From Williamwhitmania taraxaci (GTDB lineage: Bacteria > Bacteroidota > Bacteroidia > Bacteroidales > Williamwhitmaniaceae), in NCBI RefSeq assembly GCF_900096565.1, contig NZ_FMYP01000020.1, positions 1-56,081 on the forward strand: a stretch of 56,081 bases of DNA, given 5' to 3'. The position numbers and the translations under genes were made by a program. Positions 34,845 through 43,539 of the stretch are shown in pieces (positions within the stretch are counted from its first letter, which is position 1; every line of letters starts with the position of its first letter). The notes below the pieces were generated by a model, which was not told the origin of the DNA, did not search any database, and saw only the letters and a program-made list of their open reading frames with translations.

Positions 34845-36251
34845 CTATATTCCCCGTCCCCGAAAAACGGTAATTAACGTGTATATGATTATTCGAAGGT
34901 CGACCAGCAGCGACATATTCTCGAGGTATAACAAATCGTATTTTAACCGTTCTACCATCTGGTCCACACTCTCGGCATAACCATACTTAACCTGCCCCCA
35001 GGAGGTTATTCCCGGCTTAACCTTTTGCAGATGTAAATAGTGTGGGGCTATTTTTACTATCTGATCAATGTAAAACTGTCGTTCGGGTCTCGGCCCCACA
35101 AGAGACATATCACCTTTCAGCACATTTATAAAGTTGGGCAGTTCATCGATTCGGGTTTTCCGCATAAACCTGCCAAACGGAGTTACGCGAGCATCGCTTT
35201 TACTACTCAAAGCGGGGCCGTGCTTCTCAGAATCCAAGCACATACTCCGAAACTTAATCAGCACAAATGGTTTTCCGTAACGACCAATACGTTCCTGAGT
35301 AAAAAACACGGGTCCTCTTGAAGTAAGTTTTATAATAGTGGAAACAATTAATCCGAAGGGAAGTAGAGCAAAAATGGCTAAAAAAGAAACTACAAAATCG
35401 AGGATAAACTTGAACATCTCCTGCCATGCGGGCATAAGACGGTGGTTTACGAGAATGAGAGGAGTACCCATAATAGAACTCATCTTCACTTTTCCCGTCA
35501 AAAAATCGTAGAGGCTTGGGATTACCTTTACCTCCACCCGCTTCCCGTAAAGGTCGTTTATGGCCCGTTGGATTCGCTGTGTCTCCTTATGCGAAAGGGC
35601 AATAATTACCTCATCAACACCAGAGCGATCAATCACATCAGATAGCTCATTGAGCGTTCCCAAACAAGGCAGAAAATCTGACAACTTACTCTCTTTCGCC
35701 GTTATAGCAACATAGCCTATAAATAATTGTCCCTGAGGAATTTCAAACCCCTCAATCTCATGGTAAAGAGCCTCTGCTTCGGATCCATCACCTACAATAA
35801 TAGTTTTAAAACCCAGACGTTTATTCCTAATTTGATATATCACAAATGAGTTTATGATTAACCGAGGAGTATAGGTGAAAGCAAACTGGATCCCCAACAG
35901 CATACCAAAAGTAAGGTAGAATTCGCGAGCGCTACCGACAAAGTCCCCAAGGATTAAAATAAAGAATAGAATAATCGATCCTAAAATGACCTGACCAACC
36001 GTTTGGAAAAAATCGTTAATGCGCGATCGTCGAAATACATCTGTGTAAAACCCGGTAAGAATGTATAGAAGTATCCAGAAAATGGTTACAAACGCTAGGC
36101 TGTATAAAAAGTTGGAGTTACATATTTCTATAAACGAAAGGTGCTCACCTCTAAGGTGACTAACCCTAACAAAATAAAATGTACACCACGCACCAATTGC
36201 CGATAAACAATCAAAGAGAAGATAGTTAAAGAGGAGAAGCGTTCGTTTCAC
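34845..36251 (-). CDS. Polyprenyl glycosylphosphotransferase, WbaP/WcaJ type
   Basis: Protein of 468 residues. N-terminal four to five membrane helices (about 5-120), a Rossmann-like middle domain (about 145-260, KTIIVGDGSEAEALYHEI), and a C-terminal bacterial sugar transferase domain (about 275-468) with GPVFFTQERIGRYGKPF, TRIDELPNFINVLKGDMS and LVGPRPE. It moves a sugar-1-phosphate to undecaprenyl phosphate, the first step of exopolysaccharide or O-antigen assembly. No other capsule genes are adjacent, which is typical for a free-standing initiator. Its stop abuts the thpR remnant. Confidence 0.92.
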   Translation of the reverse strand: MKRTLLLFNYLLFDCLSAIGAWCTFYFVRVSHLRGEHLSFIEICNSNFLYSLAFVTIFWILLYILTGFYTDVFRRSRINDFFQTVGQVILGSIILFFILILGDFVGSAREFYLTFGMLLGIQFAFTYTPRLIINSFVIYQIRNKRLGFKTIIVGDGSEAEALYHEIEGFEIPQGQLFIGYVAITAKESKLSDFLPCLGTLNELSDVIDRSGVDEVIIALSHKETQRIQRAINDLYGKRVEVKVIPSLYDFLTGKVKMSSIMGTPLILVNHRLMPAWQEMFKFILDFVVSFLAIFALLPFGLIVSTIIKLTSRGPVFFTQERIGRYGKPFVLIKFRSMCLDSEKHGPALSSKSDARVTPFGRFMRKTRIDELPNFINVLKGDMSLVGPRPERQFYIDQIVKIAPHYLHLQKVKPGITSWGQVKYGYAESVDQMVERLKYDLLYLENMSLLVDLRIIIYTLITVFRGRGI

Positions 36252-36360
36252 TACAAGGGCATTTAAAGTAAGGATACAACCGGCTTAACCAAAACAGGCA
36301 AATAGAATTAGGCCCTAATGCGCCGTTTTCTCCACAAGAGCAAAAGAAATTTGAAGAGAA

Positions 36361-36442
36361 TCACAAAAATCTGAATTTGTTGTGATGCCCAAACAAATAT
36401 CTTATTGGGAATGCAAAAGTAACAATTTAAGGTTTAGGCAAG
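36361..36442 (-). promoter_or_regulatory. Promoter and leader of sugar transferase gene
   Basis: The minus strand has TACTTTTG at 36421-36414 with TTG 17 bp upstream, inside the 3' end of the next gene. The leader of about 155 nt has an inverted repeat ATCACAA / TTGTGAT (36360-36386). Confidence 0.45.
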
Positions 36443-37231
36443 TGCTAAATGAACCTTCATTTCAGAATAAATGCGGATAACTTGTGAGATTGTATCTAAC
36501 TCCACTACAGAATATCTTCGGGTCGGTGCACTGCAAAGATCAACGAGATGAGAAAGTTGTTGTTCCCTCGACTGAGTGTTTTTAACTACAAAACTTTGTT
36601 CAGTTGACCCAAATTTATAGGAACCGAAACTACCAATAAACTGAAAGTCCAAAGAATTCCGACTAGTATTAGTGCCGATGCTGATGGAGATTAGGGAAGT
36701 ATTCTCAAACTCTAAGTGAAAACCCATGAAAACAGATGAGTTTGACTGGTGTCCACTCGAAACATATCGAACACGTTTTACCGAAAAAGGCACTGCGCTT
36801 AACGCACAAGATATTACCTCCAAACAGTAATTTCGCCAAGCGTCTCCGTCTGGAATATCTGCGATTTCGAGAAAGATATTTCCTACCAGAGGAGAACACC
36901 CAATCTCAGATGGCAGCTTTAATTCCATTGGCAATCGAGGTATCACAAATACCCCTGCCTCCTCAGCCAGTAATGAGAGGTGGCTTAACTCCGATTGGCT
37001 CAAATCAAATGGAGAGTTCAAATAGAGATGAAAACCACGCCTTACAAGATTGCTTAAATCGACGAAGGAAGTTTCCTGTATCGTGTCAATAAATACGGCA
37101 CCTTGCGAAACATAAGTGGAGGGCAAGTCCGCGATGGAAGCAATGAAAAAGCAATCGAAACCAGATTGAGCAGCATACGCCTTTACCCATTCTACGTTAT
37201 TCCTGTCCCCGATTACAAAAAGAGTTATCAT
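36434..37231 (-). CDS. Degenerate Gfo/Idh/MocA-like protein
   Basis: Protein of 265 residues. Residues 66-97 (GFHLYLNSPFDLSQSEL and LSLLAEEAGVFVIPRL) align with the segment of Gfo/Idh/MocA oxidoreductases that usually reads HVxxEKPxxxxxxEA then LxxLAExxGV. The E-K-P catalytic motif is N-S-P (Asn72, Ser73) and the N-terminal nucleotide loop is not G-x-G-x2-G (VIGDRNNVEWVKAY). It is shorter than the usual 320-370 residues. So it probably binds neither cofactor nor substrate in the normal way. Upstream of the sugar transferase on the same strand, which suggests a link to polysaccharide. Function unknown. Confidence 0.6.
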   Translation of the reverse strand: MITLFVIGDRNNVEWVKAYAAQSGFDCFFIASIADLPSTYVSQGAVFIDTIQETSFVDLSNLVRRGFHLYLNSPFDLSQSELSHLSLLAEEAGVFVIPRLPMELKLPSEIGCSPLVGNIFLEIADIPDGDAWRNYCLEVISCALSAVPFSVKRVRYVSSGHQSNSSVFMGFHLEFENTSLISISIGTNTSRNSLDFQFIGSFGSYKFGSTEQSFVVKNTQSREQQLSHLVDLCSAPTRRYSVVELDTISQVIRIYSEMKVHLALA

Positions 37232-37249
37232 TTGCTATTCTATCTTGCA

Positions 37250-37257
37250 CAAACTTA
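37250..37257 (-). promoter_or_regulatory. Candidate -7 element, Gfo/Idh-like gene
   Basis: The minus strand reads TAAGTTTG (TAnnTTTG), 18 bp before the start codon. Confidence 0.4.
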
Positions 37258-37365
37258 ACCATTCACAACTGATCCTAGTCATTTCGTCACTATTACTTAT
37301 CAACCTTTGGGTGTTAATAACTCGAACAGCCCATCGGTAGTGATAATAATCTGAAGAATGGTTCT

Positions 37366-37373
37366 TATCTTTG
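37366..37373 (+). promoter_or_regulatory. Candidate -7 element, pcm operon
   Basis: TATCTTTG, 17 bp before the ATG at 37391. It excludes the longer in-frame start at 37358. Confidence 0.5.
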
Positions 37374-37390
37374 CTCAGAGAAACAGAGAA

Positions 37391-38047
37391 ATGACAAACC
37401 AAAAACTTTCCGACACATATCGACATAAGGGGCTACGTCAAAAGTTGATGGAGGAACTCCGCAAAAAAGGCATTTACGACGAAGCAGTTCTTACTGCAAT
37501 AAACACGGTACCTCGACACTACTTTATGGAGAGTAGTTTTCTTGAATTTGCCTATCGCGATCAAGCGTTCCCAATTGGAGCAAGTCAAACAATATCGCAA
37601 CCCTATACCGTGGCCTTTCAAACAGAACTGCTTCAAGTAAATAGGCACGCAAAAGTTTTGGAAGTCGGGACAGGATCGGGCTACCAAACCGCAATTCTCT
37701 GCGAGTTGGGTGCGAAAGTTTTCACTATTGAGCGGCAGCGCGAACTCTTTACAAAGTCGCAGCAGTTGCTAGGCCAAATGGGATACAAGCCGCACTTTTT
37801 CTTCGGCGATGGATACAAAGGCAAGTCCGCCTATGGTCCGTTTCAAAGAATACTGGTTACAGCAGGCGCCCCATGCATCCCAAGCGACCTGATTGATCAG
37901 CTAGCTGAAGGTGGACGAATGGTGATTCCAGTAGGAGACAACCAAGTGCAAACCATGACGCTGATAGTAAAGAACAATGGAAAAATTGAGACTACTGAAC
38001 ATGGAACATTCATATTTGTTCCTTTGCTAAAAGGAACCGACGGATAA
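37391..38047 (+). CDS. pcm: Protein-L-isoaspartate O-methyltransferase
   Basis: Taken from ATG 37391 (218 residues). PCMT motifs: VPRHYFM, the catalytic loop AYRDQAFPIGASQTISQPY, SAM-binding VLEVGTGSGYQTAIL (about 78-92) and VTAGAPCIPSDLIDQL. It methylates L-isoaspartyl residues in aged proteins to start their repair. It precedes the MBL hydrolase by 12 bp, so the two are likely co-transcribed. Confidence 0.94.
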   Translation: MTNQKLSDTYRHKGLRQKLMEELRKKGIYDEAVLTAINTVPRHYFMESSFLEFAYRDQAFPIGASQTISQPYTVAFQTELLQVNRHAKVLEVGTGSGYQTAILCELGAKVFTIERQRELFTKSQQLLGQMGYKPHFFFGDGYKGKSAYGPFQRILVTAGAPCIPSDLIDQLAEGGRMVIPVGDNQVQTMTLIVKNNGKIETTEHGTFIFVPLLKGTDG

Positions 38048-38059
38048 TTAATTACAGCT

Positions 38060-38707
38060 ATGATACACATACACCGATTCATTTTCAATCCCTTTCAACA
38101 GAATACCTACTTATTGTATCCCGACACAAAGGAGTGTGCAATTGTAGATCCGGGCTGCTACACCCAAGAGGAACGCGACGAATTAGTAGCATTTATCGAA
38201 TCCAACGAACTAAAGCCAACCTTACTTCTGAATACGCATTGCCATGTAGATCACGTTCTTGGAAATGCATTTATTAAAGGGAAGTATAACCTTAAACTGA
38301 TGGCCCACAAGAATGAGGTTGAACTATTGCAATTGGCCGTTGAGCACGGATACATGTATGGATTTACAGTAGATACTCCTCCTCCAATCGATACGTTTAT
38401 TGAGGATGGCCAAGTCATTAACCTTGGAAAAAGCGAAATTCTAGCGCTATATGTTCCTGGCCATAGCGCCGGCAGCCTTGCATTTGTCTGCAAAGAGGAG
38501 AAGATTGTTCTTACAGGCGATGTTTTGTTTGCTGGTAGTATTGGCCGAACCGATTTGCTTGGAGGCGATTACGATCAACTAATAAACAGCATCAAGTCAA
38601 AGCTGATGCCACTTGGCGATGAGTTTCTAGTACTCTCGGGTCATGGTCCACGAACATCTATTGGAACAGAAGCACTTGGCAACCCCTTCCTCGAGGATAA
38701 GTTGTAG
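38060..38707 (+). CDS. MBL-fold hydrolase, glyoxalase II-like
   Basis: Protein of 215 residues. Metallo-beta-lactamase fold: zinc motif THCHVDHVLGN (about 59-69), GHSAGSLAFVC with the third histidine, DVLFAGSIGRTDL with the bridging Asp, and SGHGPRTSIGTE. This pattern is the YcbL/glyoxalase-II-like subgroup of thioester or thiol-ester hydrolases. The substrate cannot be read from sequence. Second gene of the pcm operon. Confidence 0.88.
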   Translation: MIHIHRFIFNPFQQNTYLLYPDTKECAIVDPGCYTQEERDELVAFIESNELKPTLLLNTHCHVDHVLGNAFIKGKYNLKLMAHKNEVELLQLAVEHGYMYGFTVDTPPPIDTFIEDGQVINLGKSEILALYVPGHSAGSLAFVCKEEKIVLTGDVLFAGSIGRTDLLGGDYDQLINSIKSKLMPLGDEFLVLSGHGPRTSIGTEALGNPFLEDKL

Positions 38708-38829
38708 TATTCAAAACATACTCAAGAACATGATTTTTCATGATCACAATCGTATGCAATCAAGTTTCTTCTTGCTAATTTTACCCAATAAAATAAACCT
38801 CATCCATTAACGCTCAATAAACTAAACCA

Positions 38830-41697
38830 ATGGCTACAGATAGTTTTGTTTCCCGCCATAACGGACCTCGCGAAAGTGAAATCGCTTATATGCTAAAGCA
38901 AATTGGCGTATCCTCCATTGAGGAGCTAATTGACCAAACCGTTCCAAAACCAATACGGTTGCCAAAACCAATTGCAATTTCGGAGGGCATATCCGAATAT
39001 GAGTTTTATAAGAAGATTAAAGCCATTGCAGCCAAGAACAAGATTTTCCGTTCGTTTATTGGTATGGGCTATTATGGCACGGCTACCCCGGCTGTAATTT
39101 TAAGGAATATATTTGAGAACCCTAGCTGGTATACATCCTACACCCCATACCAAGCTGAGATCTCACAAGGCCGTTTGGAGGCGCTCATTAACTTCCAAAC
39201 CATGGTTATGGATTTAACAGGCATGGAAATTGCCAACTGCTCTCTACTGGACGAAGCAACTGCCGCCGCAGAGGCCATGCTCATGATGCATGGGCTGCGT
39301 TCGAGGGCTGCCGTTAAGGAAGGGAAAAACACCCTGTTTGTGGATGAGAATATTTTCCCTCAAACACTCGACGTTATCCTAACCAGAGCAGAACCTGCCG
39401 GTATCGAAGTTCAACTTGGGAAATATAGCGAAGCAGAACTTGGATCGAGCGTATTTGGTGCCATTGTTCAATACCCTGCCGCCAACGGCGAAATTATCGA
39501 CTATACCCAGTTTACCGAAGATGCACACAAACAGGAAATTCTGGTTACTGCTATTGCCGACATTCTTAGCTTAGCCATTATAAAAGCTCCTGCCGAATGG
39601 GGTGCTGATATTGCAGTGGGATCGACCCAACGATTTGGCGTTCCTATGGGATTTGGTGGTCCTCACGCCGGATACCTTGCTACAAGAGACGCCTACAAAC
39701 GTCAAATGCCAGGACGTATTATTGGAGTATCCATTGATAGTGCAGGCAACAAGGCACTTCGGATGGCCCTTCAAACCCGCGAACAGCATATCAAACGCGA
39801 AAAAGCAACATCCAACATCTGTACAGCTCAAGCCTTACTAGCAACAATGGCAGGCATGTATGCCGTATACCACGGTCAGGAAGGCATTAAGCGTATTGCC
39901 AATCATACTCACAATCATGCAGCTCTTGCTGCGGATAAACTAGAGAAGTTAGGCTTTAAGATTACAACAAAGAACTTCTTCGATACCATTGAGATCACAC
40001 TTCCAGTAGGCATTAAAGCAGAAGACATTCGGAAGATTGCCCTCGAAAAGGAGATTAACTTCTTTTACAAGGCCGATGATAAAGTGCAGATGAGTTTCGA
40101 CGAGGTTGTAACCCTCGAAGAGATTAACTCCATTGCTGAAATTTTTGCAAAGGCGGCTAAAAAGAGTGCAGAAAAGGCAACCAAGGTAGAAACTAAAGTT
40201 GTGTTCGAACCCAAGTTCGCAAGAACCTCCAGCTTCCTATCGGAAAAGGTGTTTAACCACTACCACTCCGAGACCGAAATGATGCGCTACATCAAGAAAC
40301 TCGAAAGAAAAGACATCTCCCTTACTCATAGCATGATTTCACTTGGCTCTTGCACCATGAAGTTGAATGCAGCAGTGGAGATGCTTCCCTTAAGTTGGTC
40401 GGAATTTGGTGCAATACATCCATTTGTTCCATCCAATCAGGCCGAAGGTTACCTTGAACTGATTAAGGAACTAGAGCAAGACTTAGCTATTATCACTGGT
40501 TTCCACGCCGTTTCGCTTCAACCTAACTCCGGTGCAGCAGGCGAATATGCAGGACTCATGGTTATTCGTCAATACCATATCCATCGCAGTGAAGGACACC
40601 GCAACGTAGCCATTATCCCAACCTCGGCACACGGAACCAATCCTGCCAGCGCAGCGATGGCCGGAATGGATATTGTACTTGTGGCTTGCGATAGTAAAGG
40701 AAATATTGATGTAGAGGACCTCCGTCAAAAAGCGGAAGAACATAAAAACGACCTTGCCTGCTTTATGGTGACCTACCCATCCACCCACGGTATTTTCGAA
40801 GGCCGAATAAAGGAGATGATGGATATTGTTCATAAAAATGGCGGATTAGTATACATGGACGGTGCAAACATGAATGCACAGGTAGGTATTACCAACCCCG
40901 GCTTTATCGGCGCAGACGTTTGCCATCTAAACCTTCACAAGACCTTTGCTATTCCTCACGGAGGTGGCGGTCCCGGCGTTGGCCCAATTGCGGTAGCCAA
41001 ACACCTTGCAGAATTCCTGCCCTCTCACTCCCTAGTTAAAACTGGCGGTGAAAATGGTATTATGGCTGTGAGTGCCGCTCCGTTTGGCAGCGCAAGCGTG
41101 CTCCCAATCACCTACGGCTACATTAAGATGCTTGGCGCCGACGGTCTTCGCAAAGCCACCGAAATGGCTATTGTAAACGCAAACTACCTTGCAGCCCGCT
41201 TGCAAGGACACTATACCATTCTCTACAAGGGAGAAATGGGCCGTGTAGGACACGAAATGATTCTCGATGCTCAAAACTTCAAGAAAGAGTATGATGCTGA
41301 TGCAACCGATATATCTAAACGTCTTATGGATTATGGTTTCCATGCACCTACCCTCTCCTTCCCAGTTCATGATACACTAATGATTGAGCCAACCGAGAGC
41401 GAATCGCTTCAAGAACTCGATAGGTTTATCGAAACCATGATTGCTATCAAAGGTGAACTTGAGGAAATTAAATCAGGCAAGGCAGACAAAGAAGACAACG
41501 TGCTTAAGAATGCACCACATACTGCGCTAGAAATAACCGCCGATGAGTGGAAGCACCCTTACAGTAGAACTAAAGCTGCTTACCCACTAGCATGGATTGC
41601 CGAAAATAAGTTTTGGCCAGCAGTTGCCCGTGTCGACAATGGATATGGTGACCGGAACTTGATTTGCACTTGTGCTCCACTGGATAGTTATAAGTAG
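38830..41697 (+). CDS. gcvP: Glycine dehydrogenase (P-protein), single chain
   Basis: Protein of 955 residues, the fused homodimeric form. The N-half begins SRHNGPRESEIAYMLKQIG and carries MGYYGTATPAVILRN; the C-half has the PLP lysine in HLNLHKTFAIPHGGGGPG (about residue 700) and GSASVLPITYGYI. It decarboxylates glycine and passes the aminomethyl group to the H-protein lipoyl arm. gcvT, gcvH and lpd are not in the window. Followed by a hairpin terminator. Supplies 5,10-methylene-THF, complementing fhs. Confidence 0.97.
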   Translation: MATDSFVSRHNGPRESEIAYMLKQIGVSSIEELIDQTVPKPIRLPKPIAISEGISEYEFYKKIKAIAAKNKIFRSFIGMGYYGTATPAVILRNIFENPSWYTSYTPYQAEISQGRLEALINFQTMVMDLTGMEIANCSLLDEATAAAEAMLMMHGLRSRAAVKEGKNTLFVDENIFPQTLDVILTRAEPAGIEVQLGKYSEAELGSSVFGAIVQYPAANGEIIDYTQFTEDAHKQEILVTAIADILSLAIIKAPAEWGADIAVGSTQRFGVPMGFGGPHAGYLATRDAYKRQMPGRIIGVSIDSAGNKALRMALQTREQHIKREKATSNICTAQALLATMAGMYAVYHGQEGIKRIANHTHNHAALAADKLEKLGFKITTKNFFDTIEITLPVGIKAEDIRKIALEKEINFFYKADDKVQMSFDEVVTLEEINSIAEIFAKAAKKSAEKATKVETKVVFEPKFARTSSFLSEKVFNHYHSETEMMRYIKKLERKDISLTHSMISLGSCTMKLNAAVEMLPLSWSEFGAIHPFVPSNQAEGYLELIKELEQDLAIITGFHAVSLQPNSGAAGEYAGLMVIRQYHIHRSEGHRNVAIIPTSAHGTNPASAAMAGMDIVLVACDSKGNIDVEDLRQKAEEHKNDLACFMVTYPSTHGIFEGRIKEMMDIVHKNGGLVYMDGANMNAQVGITNPGFIGADVCHLNLHKTFAIPHGGGGPGVGPIAVAKHLAEFLPSHSLVKTGGENGIMAVSAAPFGSASVLPITYGYIKMLGADGLRKATEMAIVNANYLAARLQGHYTILYKGEMGRVGHEMILDAQNFKKEYDADATDISKRLMDYGFHAPTLSFPVHDTLMIEPTESESLQELDRFIETMIAIKGELEEIKSGKADKEDNVLKNAPHTALEITADEWKHPYSRTKAAYPLAWIAENKFWPAVARVDNGYGDRNLICTCAPLDSYK

Positions 41698-41717
41698 ATA
41701 TTCGATTCATAATTATA

Positions 41718-41747
41718 AAAGAGGAAGGGAGAAACCCCTTCCTCTTT
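41718..41747 (+). terminator. Hairpin terminator after gcvP
   Basis: 12-bp stem AAAGAGGAAGGG / CCCTTCCTCTTT with a 6-base loop, 20 bp after the stop. The T-run is short and interrupted. Confidence 0.7.
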
Positions 41748-41851
41748 GTGTTTTAGCTAGAAAAACAGAACCGTTTAAGAGTATTTCGCCTTAATGCTAT
41801 TAAACAGAGAAAGGCTATGCAAATTAGTTTTTCTTAATCAACTCATTGTTA

Positions 41852-41859
41852 TAAATTTG
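41852..41859 (+). promoter_or_regulatory. Candidate -7 element, arginine deiminase gene
   Basis: TAAATTTG, 32 bp before the ATG at 41892. The -33 region is T-rich. Confidence 0.45.
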
Positions 41860-41891
41860 CCAATCAAAACCTAACCTAACAAAATACCACT

Positions 41892-43157
41892 ATGGACAGC
41901 AGGGTCGACATTAACGTATGCTCCGAAATAGGCCAACTCGAAGGAGTAATCCTTCATACTCCTGGAGCCGAGGTAGAGAATATGACCCCAAAGAATGCCC
42001 AACGCGCTCTTTATAGCGACATTCTTAACCTAGCAGTTGCCCGCAAAGAATACGCTCAACTTTCGGGTGTTCTTTCGAAGGTTTGCAAAACCTATCAAAT
42101 AGCGGATTTACTCACCAACGTGCTCGTCAACGAAAAGTCGAAGGAGTTGGTAATTGATCAAATATGCCACCTAGAAAACACATACTCCATAAAGGATGAA
42201 TTACTGGATCTTACTCCTAAAGAACTGGCTCGTCAACTAATTGAGGGCGTTATCCTAAAACGAAATAACTTAACGAAGTTCCTATCGAAGGAGCGCTTTT
42301 CATCGAGCCCCCTTTATAACTTCTACTTTACCCGCGACGCCTCAATTTCACTATTAAATGAGGTCTTGATCTCAAAAATGGCGAACCAGGTTAGGCAGCG
42401 CGAGGCACTCATAATGCAGGCCATCTTTAATCTCTCGGGAAACTTTAACGCCCACACCATCGATCCCCTCAAAGTGGAAGATAGCAAGCCTATCTTTATT
42501 GAAGGTGGTGATGTACTCATTGCCCGGGAAGATATCCTGCTTATCGGAAACGGCACGAGAACTTCATCGCAGGGTATCGACTTCATATTGGATCATCTTC
42601 TGTCCCAGAAGGATCAAAAAAAGCGCTATATCCTAGTTCAAGAACTACCGGAGTCACCCGAGTCGTTCATTCACCTCGACATGGTATTTACCTTTCTCGA
42701 CGTGGATAAGTGCATGGTATTTGAGCCACTAATTCTACAACCCAACAAATACCAAACGGTACAAATCACCATCGAGAATGGTAAGGTTTTAAACATAAAA
42801 AATGTTGAAAATCTTGTAGTAGCACTGAAGGATCTTGGTATGGACCTAAAGCCGGTATACTGTGGCGGCAAAAAAGATCAATGGACTCAAGAGCGGGAAC
42901 AGTGGCATAGCGGAGCAAACTTTTTTGCCATTGCCCCGGGCAAGGTAATCGGTTATGCTCGGAATATCTACACCATGGAGGAGATGAACAAGAATGGCTT
43001 TGAAATTATCAGGGCCAAGGATGTGCTCACCGACAGGATCAGCTTAACCGATTATGAGCGTTATGTCATTACTATTGATGGATCTGAATTACCGCGAGGC
43101 GGTGGAGGGGCACGCTGCATGACCATGCCGGTTAGAAGGAAACCAGTAATATGGTAG
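41892..43157 (+). CDS. arcA: Arginine deiminase
   Basis: Protein of 421 residues. Guanidino-modifying fold: INVCSEIGQLEGVILHTPG at the start, NFYFTRDASIS, FIEGGDVLI, HLDMVFTFLD, and the catalytic cysteine in GGGGARCMTMPVRRKP at the C-terminus. It converts arginine to citrulline and ammonia. No arcB, arcC or arginine/ornithine antiporter gene is next to it, so it may serve acid tolerance or nitrogen supply and not a full ATP-yielding pathway (inference). Well-formed single gene with its own promoter. Confidence 0.93.
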   Translation: MDSRVDINVCSEIGQLEGVILHTPGAEVENMTPKNAQRALYSDILNLAVARKEYAQLSGVLSKVCKTYQIADLLTNVLVNEKSKELVIDQICHLENTYSIKDELLDLTPKELARQLIEGVILKRNNLTKFLSKERFSSSPLYNFYFTRDASISLLNEVLISKMANQVRQREALIMQAIFNLSGNFNAHTIDPLKVEDSKPIFIEGGDVLIAREDILLIGNGTRTSSQGIDFILDHLLSQKDQKKRYILVQELPESPESFIHLDMVFTFLDVDKCMVFEPLILQPNKYQTVQITIENGKVLNIKNVENLVVALKDLGMDLKPVYCGGKKDQWTQEREQWHSGANFFAIAPGKVIGYARNIYTMEEMNKNGFEIIRAKDVLTDRISLTDYERYVITIDGSELPRGGGGARCMTMPVRRKPVIW

Positions 43158-43279
43158 TTGCAAGTTGAGGATATTGATGCAATATTTCTGTAAGCCAAAC
43201 AGTTACATCGACAAAACATCAAGCACATGAACTTTTCATTTGCCAAACTGTTTTAAGGTAAAACTAATACAACTGGTGT

Positions 43280-43471
43280 ATGAAAAAGAACGTTGGAATG
43301 ATCGACAAAGTAGTTCGTATTGTGATTGGTGTTGCAATTCTTGCCGCAGGAGTTTACTACCAGAATTGGTGGGGACTTGTAGGAATCATTCCTTTGGCTA
43401 CAGCCTTTACAGGTTCCTGTGGGTTATATGGACTTATCGGGGTTTCTACGTGTAAAACAGAAAAAAAATAA
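43280..43471 (+). CDS. DUF2892 small membrane protein
   Basis: Protein of 63 residues: MKKNVGMIDKVVRIVIG start, two membrane helices (about 12-27 and 31-50) and a C-terminal GSCGLYGLIGVSTCK with two cysteines. This is the DUF2892/YgaP-membrane-domain family, often fused to or beside rhodanese domains; no rhodanese is present here. An overlapping frame at 43240 is a shadow. Function unknown; sulfur handling is only a family hint. Confidence 0.85.
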   Translation: MKKNVGMIDKVVRIVIGVAILAAGVYYQNWWGLVGIIPLATAFTGSCGLYGLIGVSTCKTEKK

Positions 43472-43495
43472 TCATTAAAGGGAAGTCTGGAAATA

Positions 43496-43522
43496 GAAAA
43501 AGCTCGCTTAGCGAGCTTTTTC
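43496..43522. terminator. Bidirectional terminator, DUF2892 / sucC
   Basis: 12-bp stem GAAAAAGCTCGC / GCGAGCTTTTTC with a 3-base loop between convergent genes; A-T ends give T-tracts both ways. Confidence 0.88.
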
Positions 43523-43539
43523 TGTTTGTGTAGCGGGCT

